64,000 nt of DNA from Lachnospiraceae bacterium (lineage in GTDB: Bacteria > Bacillota > Clostridia > Lachnospirales > Lachnospiraceae): the NCBI GenBank assembly GCA_028689585.1, contig JAQVCW010000020.1:21605-85604 (forward strand), read 5' to 3'. Under the pieces are notes generated by a model, which saw nothing but the letters and a program-made list of their open reading frames with translations, made no database searches and was not told the origin of the DNA. Made by a program: the position numbers and the translations under genes. Positions 20,045 through 29,659 of the stretch are shown here, piece by piece (the stretch's first letter is position 1; each line of letters begins with the position of its first letter).

Positions 20045-21882
20045 TTTGTCTCTCTGCCTCCTTTGAAAATTCCATATCCAAAATGATCACAGCGCAGGCA
20101 TCTTCCCGCCTCCTGACAGATTTCTTCCTCCGTGAGACTGCATTCCACGGCTTCGAAATCCTTTTTCCGCTCCAGGGCCGGTCTTTCCTTGACATTGATT
20201 CGGCCGCAGGCCGGATAGTCCTTGATCCTCGGTGCCGGGATCTTTACATCGGTGGAAATGATGTGATTGTATCCCAGATAATTGTCGATGTTGGCCGCCG
20301 CCACCTTTCCTGCCGCAATCGCCCGGATCGCCGTGGCAGGTCCGGTCACACAGTCCCCGCCTGCAAATACGCCGGGAGCATTTTCCACTGCGCTCCAGTT
20401 CTCTGCTGCAATGACTCCATGCTTAATTGGAATTCCCCTGTCTTCAAAGTAATGTGTCTCAATGCCCTGTCCAATCGCTACGATCACAATATCACAGGGA
20501 ATGCGCACCTCTGCCTTCTTACAGTCCGTGGGTGATGGTCTCCCGTCCCTGCCCACCTTTCCGATCATCTTCGGCTGGGCGATCAGTGCGGTCACTTCTT
20601 CTGCTTCGTTGGTCTCTATCCGAACCGGAGCGTGTAGCTCACAGATCTCCGCTCCCTCTGCCACTGCACTTCGCACCTCTTCCGGCAGTGCAGTCATATC
20701 CACCTGACGTCTGCGGTAAACTACCTTCACCTCTTCCGCACCCAGACGGATCGCGGAACGCGTCACATCCATAGCCACATTGCCGCCGCCGATCACCGTC
20801 ACTCTCTTTCCCTTCATGTCGATGGTTCCGCCGTCCGCCAGCAGTCCCAGCATCTCCACCGCGGAAATCACGCCTCTGGCGTCTTCCCCTTCCAGCCCCA
20901 CTTTCTTGTCTGTATGGGCTCCGATGGAAATATAAACCGCGTCATAGTTCTCCCGCAGCTCGTTCATGGTGGTCTTGCCCTCTCCCTCGCCGATGCAGTG
21001 CTCCAGCTTCACCTCCACATCCGTGGAAAGTATGTTGTCAATATCCTCATTCAGACGTTCTCTCGGCAGGCGGTAGCTGGGTATGCCATAATACAGCATG
21101 CCTCCCAGATGCTTGTGCATCTCAAAAACCGTAGTCTGATGCCCCATAAGCTGCAGATAATACGCTGCACTCAGGCCGCTGGGACCTCCGCCGATGACCG
21201 CCACCGATTTGCCGGTCTTTTCGGCCCGCGGCGGAGCCGGTACTTCCCCGGCATAATCTACGGCAGCCAGCTTCATCCCGCGGATATTCACGGAAGTATC
21301 CACCATGTTTCTCCGGCAGCGCGCTTCACAGGGATGCTCGCATACCAGCGCACAGGCAGTGGGGAACGGGTTGTCCTTGCGGATCAGCCGGACTGCATCC
21401 TCATACCGTCCTTCTGCCACCAGTGCAATGTAACCCGGAATATCCACTCCCGCCGGGCACAGAGCCACACAGGGCACCGGCTGTTCCAGAGAAGCCAGAC
21501 ATTTTCCGTACAGTACGTGTTCTTCATAGTCATCACGGAAACCGGTAATTCCTTTCAGTACCATATTGGCTGCGGAAAAACCGATGGCACAGTCTGCCGT
21601 ATCCGTAATCACCCTGGCTGTCTTCTCAATCAGATCCAGAGTCTCCATCGTGGCTTCTCCATTCAGTACCTGATCCAGAAGCTTTCCCAACTGGCCAAGT
21701 CCTATCCTGCACGGTACACACTTGCCGCAGGTCTGGGCATGGCACAGCTTCAGAAAGGCAAAAGCCATATCCACCGGACACAATCCCGGAGGGCTGGCTA
21801 CGATACGCCGTTCCAGATCTTTGTACAGGCGCTCCACTGTGGTCTGCGCTGTACTTTTTGTCGTAATACTTAATCTGCTCAA
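20038..21882 (-). CDS. NuoF-type iron-sulfur / GltD-type flavoprotein fusion, hydrogenase partner
   Basis: 614 residues. Residues of about 15-110 are the C-terminal 4Fe-4S domain of NuoF/HydB (Cys52, 55 and 58 in TCGKCVPCRIG, plus Cys98), without the FMN domain. Residues of about 125-215 are the GltD-type N-terminal 4Fe-4S domain (cysteines in VPCVALCPAGVD and CEHPCEARCRR). The rest is a GltD/NfnB-like module with FAD motif IGGGPSGLSAAYY near 229 and NAD(P) motif IGGGNVAMDVTRSA near 365. The C-terminal Cys pair CLRCDHFG may bind a further cluster. It probably passes electrons between NAD(P)H and HydA. The start is TTG, with AGGAGGT six bases upstream. Confidence 0.85.
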   Translation of the reverse strand: MSRLSITTKSTAQTTVERLYKDLERRIVASPPGLCPVDMAFAFLKLCHAQTCGKCVPCRIGLGQLGKLLDQVLNGEATMETLDLIEKTARVITDTADCAIGFSAANMVLKGITGFRDDYEEHVLYGKCLASLEQPVPCVALCPAGVDIPGYIALVAEGRYEDAVRLIRKDNPFPTACALVCEHPCEARCRRNMVDTSVNIRGMKLAAVDYAGEVPAPPRAEKTGKSVAVIGGGPSGLSAAYYLQLMGHQTTVFEMHKHLGGMLYYGIPSYRLPRERLNEDIDNILSTDVEVKLEHCIGEGEGKTTMNELRENYDAVYISIGAHTDKKVGLEGEDARGVISAVEMLGLLADGGTIDMKGKRVTVIGGGNVAMDVTRSAIRLGAEEVKVVYRRRQVDMTALPEEVRSAVAEGAEICELHAPVRIETNEAEEVTALIAQPKMIGKVGRDGRPSPTDCKKAEVRIPCDIVIVAIGQGIETHYFEDRGIPIKHGVIAAENWSAVENAPGVFAGGDCVTGPATAIRAIAAGKVAAANIDNYLGYNHIISTDVKIPAPRIKDYPACGRINVKERPALERKKDFEAVECSLTEEEICQEAGRCLRCDHFGYGIFKGGRETKW

Positions 21883-21989
21883 AAGCTTACCTCCTTTTTT
21901 TAATTCAAGAACGCCTCTGCGTTCCTGCTGATCGGGTTCTTAACCTCCACTGCTCCAGAAGATTTTCTCGAAAGGTCCGGATATAAACC

Positions 21990-22089
21990 TAAAAAATGCC
22001 GAGCAATCCGGGCCTATTAGCCCAGACGGTCGGCATTTGTAAACGCTATACTCCCTGTGGTAAACTCCACTGTCCGTCAGTCGTATAGC
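21990..22089 (-). promoter_or_regulatory. ZTP (pfl-type) riboswitch with terminator
   Basis: Read on the minus strand: P1 GCTATAC (22089-22083) pairs with GTATAGC. It encloses GACTGACGGACA and a GTGG/CCAC stem followed by AGGGAG. A short linker leads to a second domain, GCCGACCGTCTGGGC, closed by TCGGCATT and a run of six T. The conserved CCACAGGG and CGTCTGGGC blocks and the two-domain layout match the ZTP class, which senses Z nucleotides that accumulate when 10-formyl-tetrahydrofolate is short. The final stem with its T tract can act as a terminator, so ligand would switch expression on. It lies about 107 nt upstream of the flavoprotein-hydrogenase operon. Assigned from memory of the consensus, without a covariance search. 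Confidence 0.8.
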
Positions 22090-22099
22090 TTATGTTTGT

Positions 22100-22129
22100 A
22101 TCATAGCACATTTTTATGACAAAATTCAA
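22100..22129 (-). promoter_or_regulatory. Promoter of the hydrogenase operon
   Basis: On the minus strand TTGAAT (22129-22124) and TATGAT (22105-22100) are separated by 18 bp. The predicted start near 22093 falls just before riboswitch stem P1, so the riboswitch is at the very 5' end of the transcript. Confidence 0.7.
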
Positions 22130-22204
22130 GTTTTAATCCGGGGAATACGTTAAAAAATTAACCAATTTTTTTCTTTTCTTTTTGATACATATGCTGAATT
22201 CCTT

Positions 22205-23383
22205 TTATACATTTTCACCATGCTTTTCTTCCCGCTTACGGCTGTTGATTTCCATCACCTGCCGCAGGACAACCCTGGCTTTTCCCGTAGTTTTTGCTTC
22301 ATACAGGATATCATCCGTGATGGCAAACAGTGTCTCATAATCGATATCATTCTGTTCCAGGCAGGCCACACCTATACTGCAGGTGAGTTCACACTGAAAC
22401 CGGCGGGACAGATCATGGACTTCATCCAGAAGCTTCTGGCACTTTTTTCTCACCACTTCCTCGGAAGGAACATTTTTCATCATGATGATAAACTCATCTC
22501 CGCCGAACCGTCCCATGATATCCGTACTGCGGAAGGTTCTCAGGATCACTTCTCCAACGGCCTCCAGCACCAGGTCACCGATCTGATGCCCCCTTGTATC
22601 ATTGATCTTTTTGAAATTATCCACATCCATGATCAGAAGGGCACAGCTTTCCCCGGCTTTTCGTTCCTCCAGATAGCTCCGTATCAAAAATTCCCCGTTC
22701 GCTTTATTCAGGATACCGGTCAGACTGTCAATCATACTCAGTTGCTTATACTGATTTTTCATATTATACGCTTCTGCCCGAAGCCGCTGGATCAGACCGG
22801 CCACAAAAAAAGAAAATACAAAACCAACAATAGAACTGAAACAGTTATTTCTGGCCATGGTCTCCCCTTTATAGGAAAAGGTAAAAAATATATAAGCTAT
22901 CTCAAAAACTCCCATCTCTGTATAGATCACATACAGCCGGAAGGTAAACAGTGAGGGAAGTGCGATCAGCATGGCCTGCATAAAAGCGCTGGGCTGATTC
23001 CCATACTGCATCGCATCGATCCCGATAACGATAGTCATTAAACAGGCAATAAAACTGAGGCACATCAGCCGTATGACACCGATTGAGTTTCCGCCTCTGC
23101 TGCGATACCAGAAGGAGACCAGGTAAAAAGCCAATGCTGCTGGTGCCGCCATCAGATGCCAGATGGACGGCTTCCAGTCTGTTACAATAAAGGGAGTAAT
23201 CATGATAAAAAAAAGTATCACCAAAGTGGATGCCATACTCACATCCACCAGCATCCTCAGATTTTCCGCTGCGATCTCCTCTGCTCCCGCTTCAAAGAAC
23301 TTATTGCGTTCCTCCCACCCATACCGGATTTTCTTCTGTATTTTATTGTTTAGTCTCTCCTTGGGGATGTTCTCTTTTTTCAT
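22205..23383 (-). CDS. Membrane diguanylate cyclase (GGDEF)
   Basis: 392 residues. About six hydrophobic segments between residues 45 and 205 form an unclassified membrane sensor. The GGDEF domain (about 215-375) starts at SMIDSLTGILNKA and has the active-site motif GRFGGDEF. An inhibitory I-site Arg-Ser-Thr-Asp lies five residues before it, so product feedback is expected. It makes cyclic di-GMP from two GTP. No EAL domain is fused. The ATG at 23383 is chosen because the base-preceding TTG lacks better spacing. Apparently monocistronic; no cyclic di-GMP riboswitch was seen in the window. Confidence 0.88.
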   Translation of the reverse strand: MKKENIPKERLNNKIQKKIRYGWEERNKFFEAGAEEIAAENLRMLVDVSMASTLVILFFIMITPFIVTDWKPSIWHLMAAPAALAFYLVSFWYRSRGGNSIGVIRLMCLSFIACLMTIVIGIDAMQYGNQPSAFMQAMLIALPSLFTFRLYVIYTEMGVFEIAYIFFTFSYKGETMARNNCFSSIVGFVFSFFVAGLIQRLRAEAYNMKNQYKQLSMIDSLTGILNKANGEFLIRSYLEERKAGESCALLIMDVDNFKKINDTRGHQIGDLVLEAVGEVILRTFRSTDIMGRFGGDEFIIMMKNVPSEEVVRKKCQKLLDEVHDLSRRFQCELTCSIGVACLEQNDIDYETLFAITDDILYEAKTTGKARVVLRQVMEINSRKREEKHGENV

Positions 23384-23530
23384 CAAATAGCCCCGTACCT
23401 TTCTTCCACTTCTTTTCGCTCTATTTTCTTCTTGAGTATTGAAAAACAGGCACCGCTTTCCCGTCTGCTGTTGTTTAAAATGACTTGGCTGGGAATGCAG
23501 CCCTGTTTTCCGGCTGTTCTTATGACATTA

Positions 23531-25126
23531 TTATTTTGCGGTTGTCTCGGTCTCTGCTTCACTGTCAGACTCAGCAGCAGTTTCTGCTGCTTCCGTAACT
23601 GCTGCTTCCGTGGTATCTTCTGCAGCGCCTTCCGTGGTTACTTCCGAAGCATCTTCGCCGGCTGCTTCTGATCCGGCTTCGGTCACGGCTTCCGTGGCCG
23701 CTTCAGTCTCCATCATCAGAGAATAGTCAAAATTCAGTTTTGCCAGCAGATCTTCATCGGTGACAAATTCCACCTCTTCCATCCAGCTATCGTACAGAGC
23801 ACTGATGGCATCCTGTTTTCTTGTGTTTACGATCTCTGTCTTCTTCTCTTCGGTAGCCGCTTCATCAAATGCACTGTCTACATGCAGTACATAGTAAGCG
23901 TTGTTTGCATAAATAACCTCCGGAACAAGTGTATTGTCCTCCAGTCCTTCTGTCGCTGTAATGATGGCGGTATCCGGATAGGTGTCATCGGAGCCAAAGG
24001 TATAGGAAGAAGTAGATGCATTCTCATCGGCATCGGCTGCTTCTGCAGCGGCTGCTGCAAAATCATCGGCTGTCCTGGCGGTCTCAAGGAACGCTTCTGC
24101 TCTGGCCTGTGCTTCTGCCTTGGCTGCGATAGCAGCCGCATCTTCGGTTTCTGTCTCGGTTTCTGTCTCGGTCTCAGCTTCCGTAACTGCTTCGGTGCTG
24201 CCTTCCGAAACGGCTTCTGTCTGGTCTGCTGTGGTCTCAGCTTCTGTCTCGGCCGCTGCTGTCTTATCTTCCGCCTCGGCTTCGGCCGCTGCGGCTTTCG
24301 TCTCTGCTGTCTCCGCTTCGGTCTCAGCTTCTGTATCCGCTGATCCTGTCTTTGTCGCTGCTGCCTCGGTAACCGCCGCTTCGGTGGTGGCTGCTTCGGT
24401 TGCCTTTTCAGTCACTGCTTCCGTGGTGGCCGCCTCGGTCTCTGTTTCCCCTTCGCCGCCTGCCGCTTCCGTGGTGGCTTCGGTCACGCCCTCCGCAGTG
24501 TCCTCTGCAGTCTCGCTCTCTGTGGAGGCTTCGGTCTCGATCGGGGTAAAGCTTACATAGGAAACGGTTCTCTGAGCTGCCTCTTCGTCGGATACTTCCG
24601 TATCCACATCTGCGCTCATCTGGGTTTCCATTTTATTCTGAATGGTATAAAGAGTAAGTACACGCGCTACACTTTCTTCTGTCGCGCTCATTTTTTTCAG
24701 CACATCCTCACCATTGGCCGCCACGAAATCGGCTGCTGCGGTTTTGATCGCTGCGGTCTCATCCTCTGTAAGCTCCACGCCGTAATCAGACATATGCTTT
24801 TCACAAAGAAGCATTTTCTCCAGATTATCCATCGTAGTAGACTTGAAGGTATCGCCATAAGCAGTACCGGAACCGCTCAGATCTGCATTCCAGATGTCCT
24901 CTCCGTAATAGCTCTTTAAGAAAGAACCGTAATTTGTCTCAAATCCCGCCTGCTGATAGCGAAGCAGGAAATTCACTACGCCTGCCGGCACATCTGCTCC
25001 GTCGAAGGTTGCAATCGCCGCTGCTGTATCTACTTCATTTGACTTTGAGGAGCATCCGGCCAGTGATGATGCTGCTAAGCATACCGTCATACCAAAAACC
25101 AGACCTCTTTTTAAACCCTTATTCAT
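23531..25126 (-). CDS. PrsA-like lipoprotein foldase with Thr/Glu/Ala-rich insertion
   Basis: 531 residues. A lipoprotein signal peptide ends in SSLAGC (lipid Cys25). A SurA/PrsA-type N-terminal chaperone region covers about 30-185. Parvulin-like segments RTVSYVSFTP (about 187-195) and the later AFLETARTADDFAAAAAEA to VLHVDSAFDEA are separated by about 135 residues of Glu-Thr-Ala repeats (196-330). A second such tail makes up the last 50 residues. It should help fold exported proteins outside the membrane; peptidyl-prolyl isomerase activity is uncertain, as the domain is interrupted. The start at 25126 follows GGAGGAATAG. It lies downstream of mfd, possibly co-transcribed. Confidence 0.75.
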   Translation of the reverse strand: MNKGLKRGLVFGMTVCLAASSLAGCSSKSNEVDTAAAIATFDGADVPAGVVNFLLRYQQAGFETNYGSFLKSYYGEDIWNADLSGSGTAYGDTFKSTTMDNLEKMLLCEKHMSDYGVELTEDETAAIKTAAADFVAANGEDVLKKMSATEESVARVLTLYTIQNKMETQMSADVDTEVSDEEAAQRTVSYVSFTPIETEASTESETAEDTAEGVTEATTEAAGGEGETETEAATTEAVTEKATEAATTEAAVTEAAATKTGSADTEAETEAETAETKAAAAEAEAEDKTAAAETEAETTADQTEAVSEGSTEAVTEAETETETETETEDAAAIAAKAEAQARAEAFLETARTADDFAAAAAEAADADENASTSSYTFGSDDTYPDTAIITATEGLEDNTLVPEVIYANNAYYVLHVDSAFDEAATEEKKTEIVNTRKQDAISALYDSWMEEVEFVTDEDLLAKLNFDYSLMMETEAATEAVTEAGSEAAGEDASEVTTEGAAEDTTEAAVTEAAETAAESDSEAETETTAK

Positions 25127-25252
25127 AAAACTATTCCTCCATATTATCAGGTGCATACCGCATCCAATTATTCTGCGTTCAATTATATCCTTTTTCCGTC
25201 CTTCTGGCAATCTTTTTTCCCTATTCTGCACACATTTTTCACAATATCGGCA

Positions 25253-28200
25253 TTACATCTCCTGGATCAGTTTTTTCATATTTTCCAGCAGTTCCCTCAC
25301 CAGTATCAGCACATCCTCATTATCCCGGCCGCCTTTGCGTGGCTTCAGATAGGTAAAATAGGGGTTGGTGTCAATGGTGAACTTCATTTTTCCCTGATAT
25401 CCCTTTAAAAATCCATCGATCTTAGAGGCATCCAGCATGGCCCGCTCGAACAGAACAAAACGGATCTCGTCCCCTTTCTGCAGCAGATCGGTGATATAGA
25501 TCTGATGGGCCTCGGCTTTCAGCCAGGCAATGGTGAGGAGATTTTGTACCGATTTTGGCGGCTCTCCGAAACGGTCCATCAGTTCCTCCAGCATATCGTC
25601 ATACTCATCTTCACCGGTAATGCCCGCGATCCTCTTGTAGACATCCAGCTTCTGCCCCTCGTTGCGGATATAGCGGTCCGGAATAAAGGCATCCACATCC
25701 AGATCGATGGCAGTCTCGTAGCCCTCCTGTATCGTGGCTTCGCCTTTTAGTTCTTTTACGGATTCATTGAGCAGCTTGCAGTACAGGTCATACCCCACCG
25801 CTTCCATATGTCCGTGCTGCTCACTGCCCAGCAGGTTTCCGGCACCGCGGATTTCCAGGTCGCGCATGGCGATCTTAAAACCGCTGCCCAGCTCCGTAAA
25901 TTCCCGGATGGCGGAAAGGCGCTTTTCCGCAATCTCCTTGAGCATCTTATTTCTGCGGTACATCAAAAATGCATAGGAGGTCCGGTTGGAACGTCCTACC
26001 CGGCCCCTGAGCTGATAAAGCTGGGAAAGCCCCATATTGTCCGCATCATGGATAATCATGGTATTTGCATTGGAAATATCCAGTCCGGTCTCAATGATGG
26101 TGGTGGTCACCAGCACATCAATGTCCCCGTTGATGAAATCATACATGATTTCTTCCAGCTCCCGTTCCTTCATCTGCCCATGAGCAAAGGATACCCGGGC
26201 CTCCGGCACCAGCTTGGATACTGTATTGGTCATCTCCACAATGGTATTTACCCGGTTGTAGACGTAGTACACCTGTCCCCCTCTGGCCAGCTCTCTGCTG
26301 ATAGCCTCCCGGACCATTTCCTCATTGTATTCCATTACAAAGGTCTGGATGGGCAGGCGGTCCTGAGGCGGCTCTTCCAGCACGCTCATGTCCCGGATGC
26401 CGATCAGGCTCATGTGCAGGGTGCGGGGAATCGGTGTAGCGGTCAGCGTCAGCACATCAATATCCTTTTTCATCTGCTTGATCTTCTCTTTGTGCGTCAC
26501 GCCAAAACGCTGTTCCTCATCAATGATCAGCATTCCAAGATCTTTAAAAGCCACATCCTTTGACAGGATCCGGTGAGTTCCGATGACAATATCCACCAGC
26601 CCTTTTTTCAGGTCGGCCAGCGTTTTTTTCTGCTCTGCGGAAGAACGAAAACGGCACATCAGATCCACGCGCACCGGAAAATCCTTCATCCGCTGGACAA
26701 AGGTATTGTAATGCTGCTGGGCCAGAATGGTGGTGGGCACCAGATAGGCCACCTGTTTGCCCTCCTGCACCGCCTTGAATGCAGTCCGGATGGCAATCTC
26801 GGTCTTTCCGTAGCCCACATCGCCGCAGATCAGCCGGTCCATAATCTTGGCGCTCTCCATATCCGCCTTTGCCGCTTCTATGGCCTGAAGCTGATCCTCC
26901 GTCTCCTCAAACGGAAACATCTCTTCAAATTCTTTCTGCCAGACGGTGTCCTGTCCATAGACAAAACCGGCCTTCTGCTGACGGGACGCATACAGCTCCA
27001 CCAGCTCTCCCGCAATGACACGCACGGCTCCCCGCACTCTCGTCTTGGTCTTGTTCCAGTCCTGACTGCCCAACTTGTTCAGCCTGGGCTTTCTGGCATC
27101 CGCATCTGCATATTTCTGAATCATATCCAGTTGGGTGGCCAGCACATAAAGATTGCTGCCGTCCGCATATTCAATCTTCATGTAATCCTTCATCACATGA
27201 TCCACTTCTACCTTTTCAATGCCCCGGTAGACGCCCAGCCCGTGATTTTCATGCACCACATAATCACCTGGGGAAAGCTCGGAAAAGCTGTTGATCTTCC
27301 GGCCTTCGTAGTTTTTCTGCTTCTTTCGCTTCTTTTTTTCTTTTCCGAAAATATCGCTTTCCGAAATCACCACAAACCGGATCATGGGGTATTCATAGCC
27401 CCGGTGGGTATTGCCGTAGGTCACCAAAATCTCCCCCTGTGACACCAGCCGTTCTTCCTCTTCGGAATAAAATGCATTCAGTCCCTGCTCCAGCAGATCC
27501 TCCGCCAGCCGGTTTCCGCGGGTTCTGGAAGCCGCCAGCAAAATCACCCGATAGCCGTCCTTCTTCCACCGCAGCAAATCCTTTACCAGAACCTCAAAGC
27601 TGTTGTTGTAGGGGTTCACCGCCCGCACGGAAATATCATACTTTCCGCTGACCTTCCAGGATCCTCTGGCATTTTCCAGCGTGCACAATCCTACACAGTT
27701 CTGACCGCTCAGCCTGGCGATCATCTGCTGACAGGAAAACAGAAGTCCTGTCTGCCCGCCCAGCACATATCCTTTTTCCAGACGGTGCTGCATACTTTCC
27801 CGAAATTCCTGTTCGGAGGCTTCCGCTGATTCGGCCAGCCGGTTGGGTTCATCCAGAAAAATCACCGTATCCTTCGGAAAATAGTCCAGAACCGACACCG
27901 TATCCGAATAAAAATAATCCAGGAAGCCATCCAGTCCGGAAGCGTCTTCAAAATCCACCAGACGGTCATGGCAGTCTCCCGCCAGCGTCTTGATGCGGTA
28001 AGCCTCTTCCGTATGCATTCCCTTCCGGAAGATCTCTTCCTGCTTTTTCGCCTCGTCCTCAATCTTTTTCAGGCCCCGTTTTCTCACTTCCGGCTCCAGG
28101 ATCAGTTCCGAAGCCGGATAGATGGATACGGAATCCAGATTTTCAATGGAGCGCTGGCTCCCGGCATCGAAGCTGCGGATTGAATCGATCTCATCCCCCC

Positions 28201-28780
28201 ACAGCTCTATCCGGACCGGCGTCTCCTCCGTCAGCGGAAAAATATCCAGGATACCGCCTCTGACCGCAAACTGTCCCGGGCCTTCCACCTGGACGTTGCG
28301 CTCGTAGCCCAGTTCCACCAGCTTTTTCTTCATCTCATCCAGATCCAGAGCACTGCCGTTTTCCAGCCGGATGATCTGCTTTTTCCAGGCCTCAAACGGC
28401 ATCAGATGATTCATGAAGGCTGCCATGGTCACGATCACCGTCACATCGCTCTCTTCCACCAATGCCCTCAGCACCTCCACCCGCTGCCGCTCCAGCAGAT
28501 TGCTGTGAATATCCGCCTGAAAGAAAATAAAATCTTTGGCCGGATACAACAGTACCTTACGGTCAAAGAATTTATAATTTTCGTAAATTTCCTTTGCTCT
28601 TAAATCACTGGAAGCAGCGATGATCTTATGGGAAAAACCATCGCCCAGACAATGGATGAAATGAGATTTCTGAGAATCGATGCAGCCTGTCACCTGCAGA
28701 ATACCTCTGTTCCTCAAAAGTCTTTTTTCAATTTCTTCAAATTCTCCCAGTTCCCTCAAAGGGGCACTAAAAGCTTTCAT
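25253..28780 (-). CDS. mfd: Transcription-repair coupling factor
   Basis: 1175 residues, the normal Mfd length. It displaces stalled RNA polymerase and recruits UvrA. Order: UvrB-like N-terminal module (about 20-350), RNA-polymerase-interaction CarD-like domain near 490-560 ([22 protein letters not shown]), RecG-type helicase with Walker [25 protein letters not shown] and the QLRGRVGRS motif, and the C-terminal TRCF domain. The ATG at 28780 ([10 protein letters not shown]) is chosen as start. An in-frame extension reaches 29029 but consists wholly of three 84/75-bp family B repeats, unlike any Mfd. The pth-mfd order is that of Bacillus. Confidence 0.95.
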   Translation of the reverse strand: MKAFSAPLRELGEFEEIEKRLLRNRGILQVTGCIDSQKSHFIHCLGDGFSHKIIAASSDLRAKEIYENYKFFDRKVLLYPAKDFIFFQADIHSNLLERQRVEVLRALVEESDVTVIVTMAAFMNHLMPFEAWKKQIIRLENGSALDLDEMKKKLVELGYERNVQVEGPGQFAVRGGILDIFPLTEETPVRIELWGDEIDSIRSFDAGSQRSIENLDSVSIYPASELILEPEVRKRGLKKIEDEAKKQEEIFRKGMHTEEAYRIKTLAGDCHDRLVDFEDASGLDGFLDYFYSDTVSVLDYFPKDTVIFLDEPNRLAESAEASEQEFRESMQHRLEKGYVLGGQTGLLFSCQQMIARLSGQNCVGLCTLENARGSWKVSGKYDISVRAVNPYNNSFEVLVKDLLRWKKDGYRVILLAASRTRGNRLAEDLLEQGLNAFYSEEEERLVSQGEILVTYGNTHRGYEYPMIRFVVISESDIFGKEKKKRKKQKNYEGRKINSFSELSPGDYVVHENHGLGVYRGIEKVEVDHVMKDYMKIEYADGSNLYVLATQLDMIQKYADADARKPRLNKLGSQDWNKTKTRVRGAVRVIAGELVELYASRQQKAGFVYGQDTVWQKEFEEMFPFEETEDQLQAIEAAKADMESAKIMDRLICGDVGYGKTEIAIRTAFKAVQEGKQVAYLVPTTILAQQHYNTFVQRMKDFPVRVDLMCRFRSSAEQKKTLADLKKGLVDIVIGTHRILSKDVAFKDLGMLIIDEEQRFGVTHKEKIKQMKKDIDVLTLTATPIPRTLHMSLIGIRDMSVLEEPPQDRLPIQTFVMEYNEEMVREAISRELARGGQVYYVYNRVNTIVEMTNTVSKLVPEARVSFAHGQMKERELEEIMYDFINGDIDVLVTTTIIETGLDISNANTMIIHDADNMGLSQLYQLRGRVGRSNRTSYAFLMYRRNKMLKEIAEKRLSAIREFTELGSGFKIAMRDLEIRGAGNLLGSEQHGHMEAVGYDLYCKLLNESVKELKGEATIQEGYETAIDLDVDAFIPDRYIRNEGQKLDVYKRIAGITGEDEYDDMLEELMDRFGEPPKSVQNLLTIAWLKAEAHQIYITDLLQKGDEIRFVLFERAMLDASKIDGFLKGYQGKMKFTIDTNPYFTYLKPRKGGRDNEDVLILVRELLENMKKLIQEM

Positions 28781-28796
28781 AATCTCTAACCCTGTT

Positions 28797-29041
28797 CCTT
28801 CCTGTAATCGCCAGGTCCTCAGGCGATTACCCTCGCAAAGCGCAAACGCGCCTTTCTGCGTTTTCTGCATGCGCTTTGCTCCTTCTTGTAATCGCCATGT
28901 TCCCAGGCGGTTACCTTCGCAAAGCGCAAACGCGCTTTTCTGCATGCGCTTTGCTCCTTCTTGTAATCGCCATGTCCCCAGGCGATTACCTTCGCAAAGC
29001 GCAAACGCGTTTTTCTGCGTTTTCTGCATGCGCTTTGCTCC
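28797..29041 (-). repeat. Family B array B1, three units upstream of mfd
   Basis: Three tandem units of 84, 75 and 84 bp. Each has an AATCGCC/GGCGATT-type hairpin and a larger GCAAAGCGC/GCGCTTTGC palindrome. The middle unit lacks 9 bp. All lengths are multiples of three, and both strands stay open through the array, which produces an artificial N-terminal extension of mfd. Confidence 0.92.
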
Positions 29042-29069
29042 ATTCTTTCCTGACCGACACCCGGACTGC

Positions 29070-29645
29070 TCAGTTTTCTTTCTTCGTATTATATTGATTC
29101 ATCACATGCTCTGTCTCTTCTGTCACCAGCGCCGCTGCCGCCCTGGCCGCCTGGTCAAAAGCATCTTCCATATCCAGCCGCTCTGAAAAGGAAAAGTGCC
29201 CCAGCACATAATCCGCCAGATCATATCCCTGCGGTTTTTCTCCCACGCCCACCTTGATTCGCTTAAATACCTGTGTCCCCAACTGGGCAATAATGCTCTT
29301 CATGCCATTATGGCCGCCCGCGCTGCCTTTTTTCCGGATCCGAAGCTGGCCCGGCGCCAGGCTGATGTCATCGTAGATCACGATCAGCTCTTCCTCTACG
29401 TCAATTTTATAAAAATCACAGACCGCGCGGAGGCTCTCCCCGCTGAGGTTCATAAAAGTCTGGGGTTTTACCAGTATTACCTTCTGCCCGTCAATCACCC
29501 CGGTTCCACACAATGCCTTGAATTTGGCGGTGGAGACATCAATGCGGTAACGGTCTGCCAGAATATCCAACGTGTCAAACCCCGCATTGTGTCTCGTTTT
29601 TTCATATTTTCTGCCCGGATTTCCCAGGCCTGCTATCACGTACAT
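29070..29645 (-). CDS. pth: Peptidyl-tRNA hydrolase
   Basis: 191 residues, cytoplasmic. It releases tRNA from prematurely dropped peptidyl-tRNA. Family motifs: GLGNPGRKYEKTRHNAGFD (Asn and the catalytic His20), KPQTFMNLSGES, and YDDISLAPGQLRIRKKGSAGGHNGM with the conserved Asp and Asn. The start is the natural MYVIAGLGNPG. It lies 14 bp after murF and directly before mfd, with the family B array in between. Confidence 0.95.
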   Translation of the reverse strand: MYVIAGLGNPGRKYEKTRHNAGFDTLDILADRYRIDVSTAKFKALCGTGVIDGQKVILVKPQTFMNLSGESLRAVCDFYKIDVEEELIVIYDDISLAPGQLRIRKKGSAGGHNGMKSIIAQLGTQVFKRIKVGVGEKPQGYDLADYVLGHFSFSERLDMEDAFDQAARAAAALVTEETEHVMNQYNTKKEN

Positions 29646-29659
29646 AGTATTCTCCCGAA

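Noticed and set aside
23882..24560. Plus-strand Ser/Val/Ala- and Cys/Gly-rich frames
   Set aside because: They are antisense to the low-complexity part of the PrsA-like gene.
28797..29041. Direct repeats that could be read as a CRISPR array
   Set aside because: The units are contiguous 84/75-bp repeats with internal hairpins, with no unique spacers between short repeats and no cas genes nearby.
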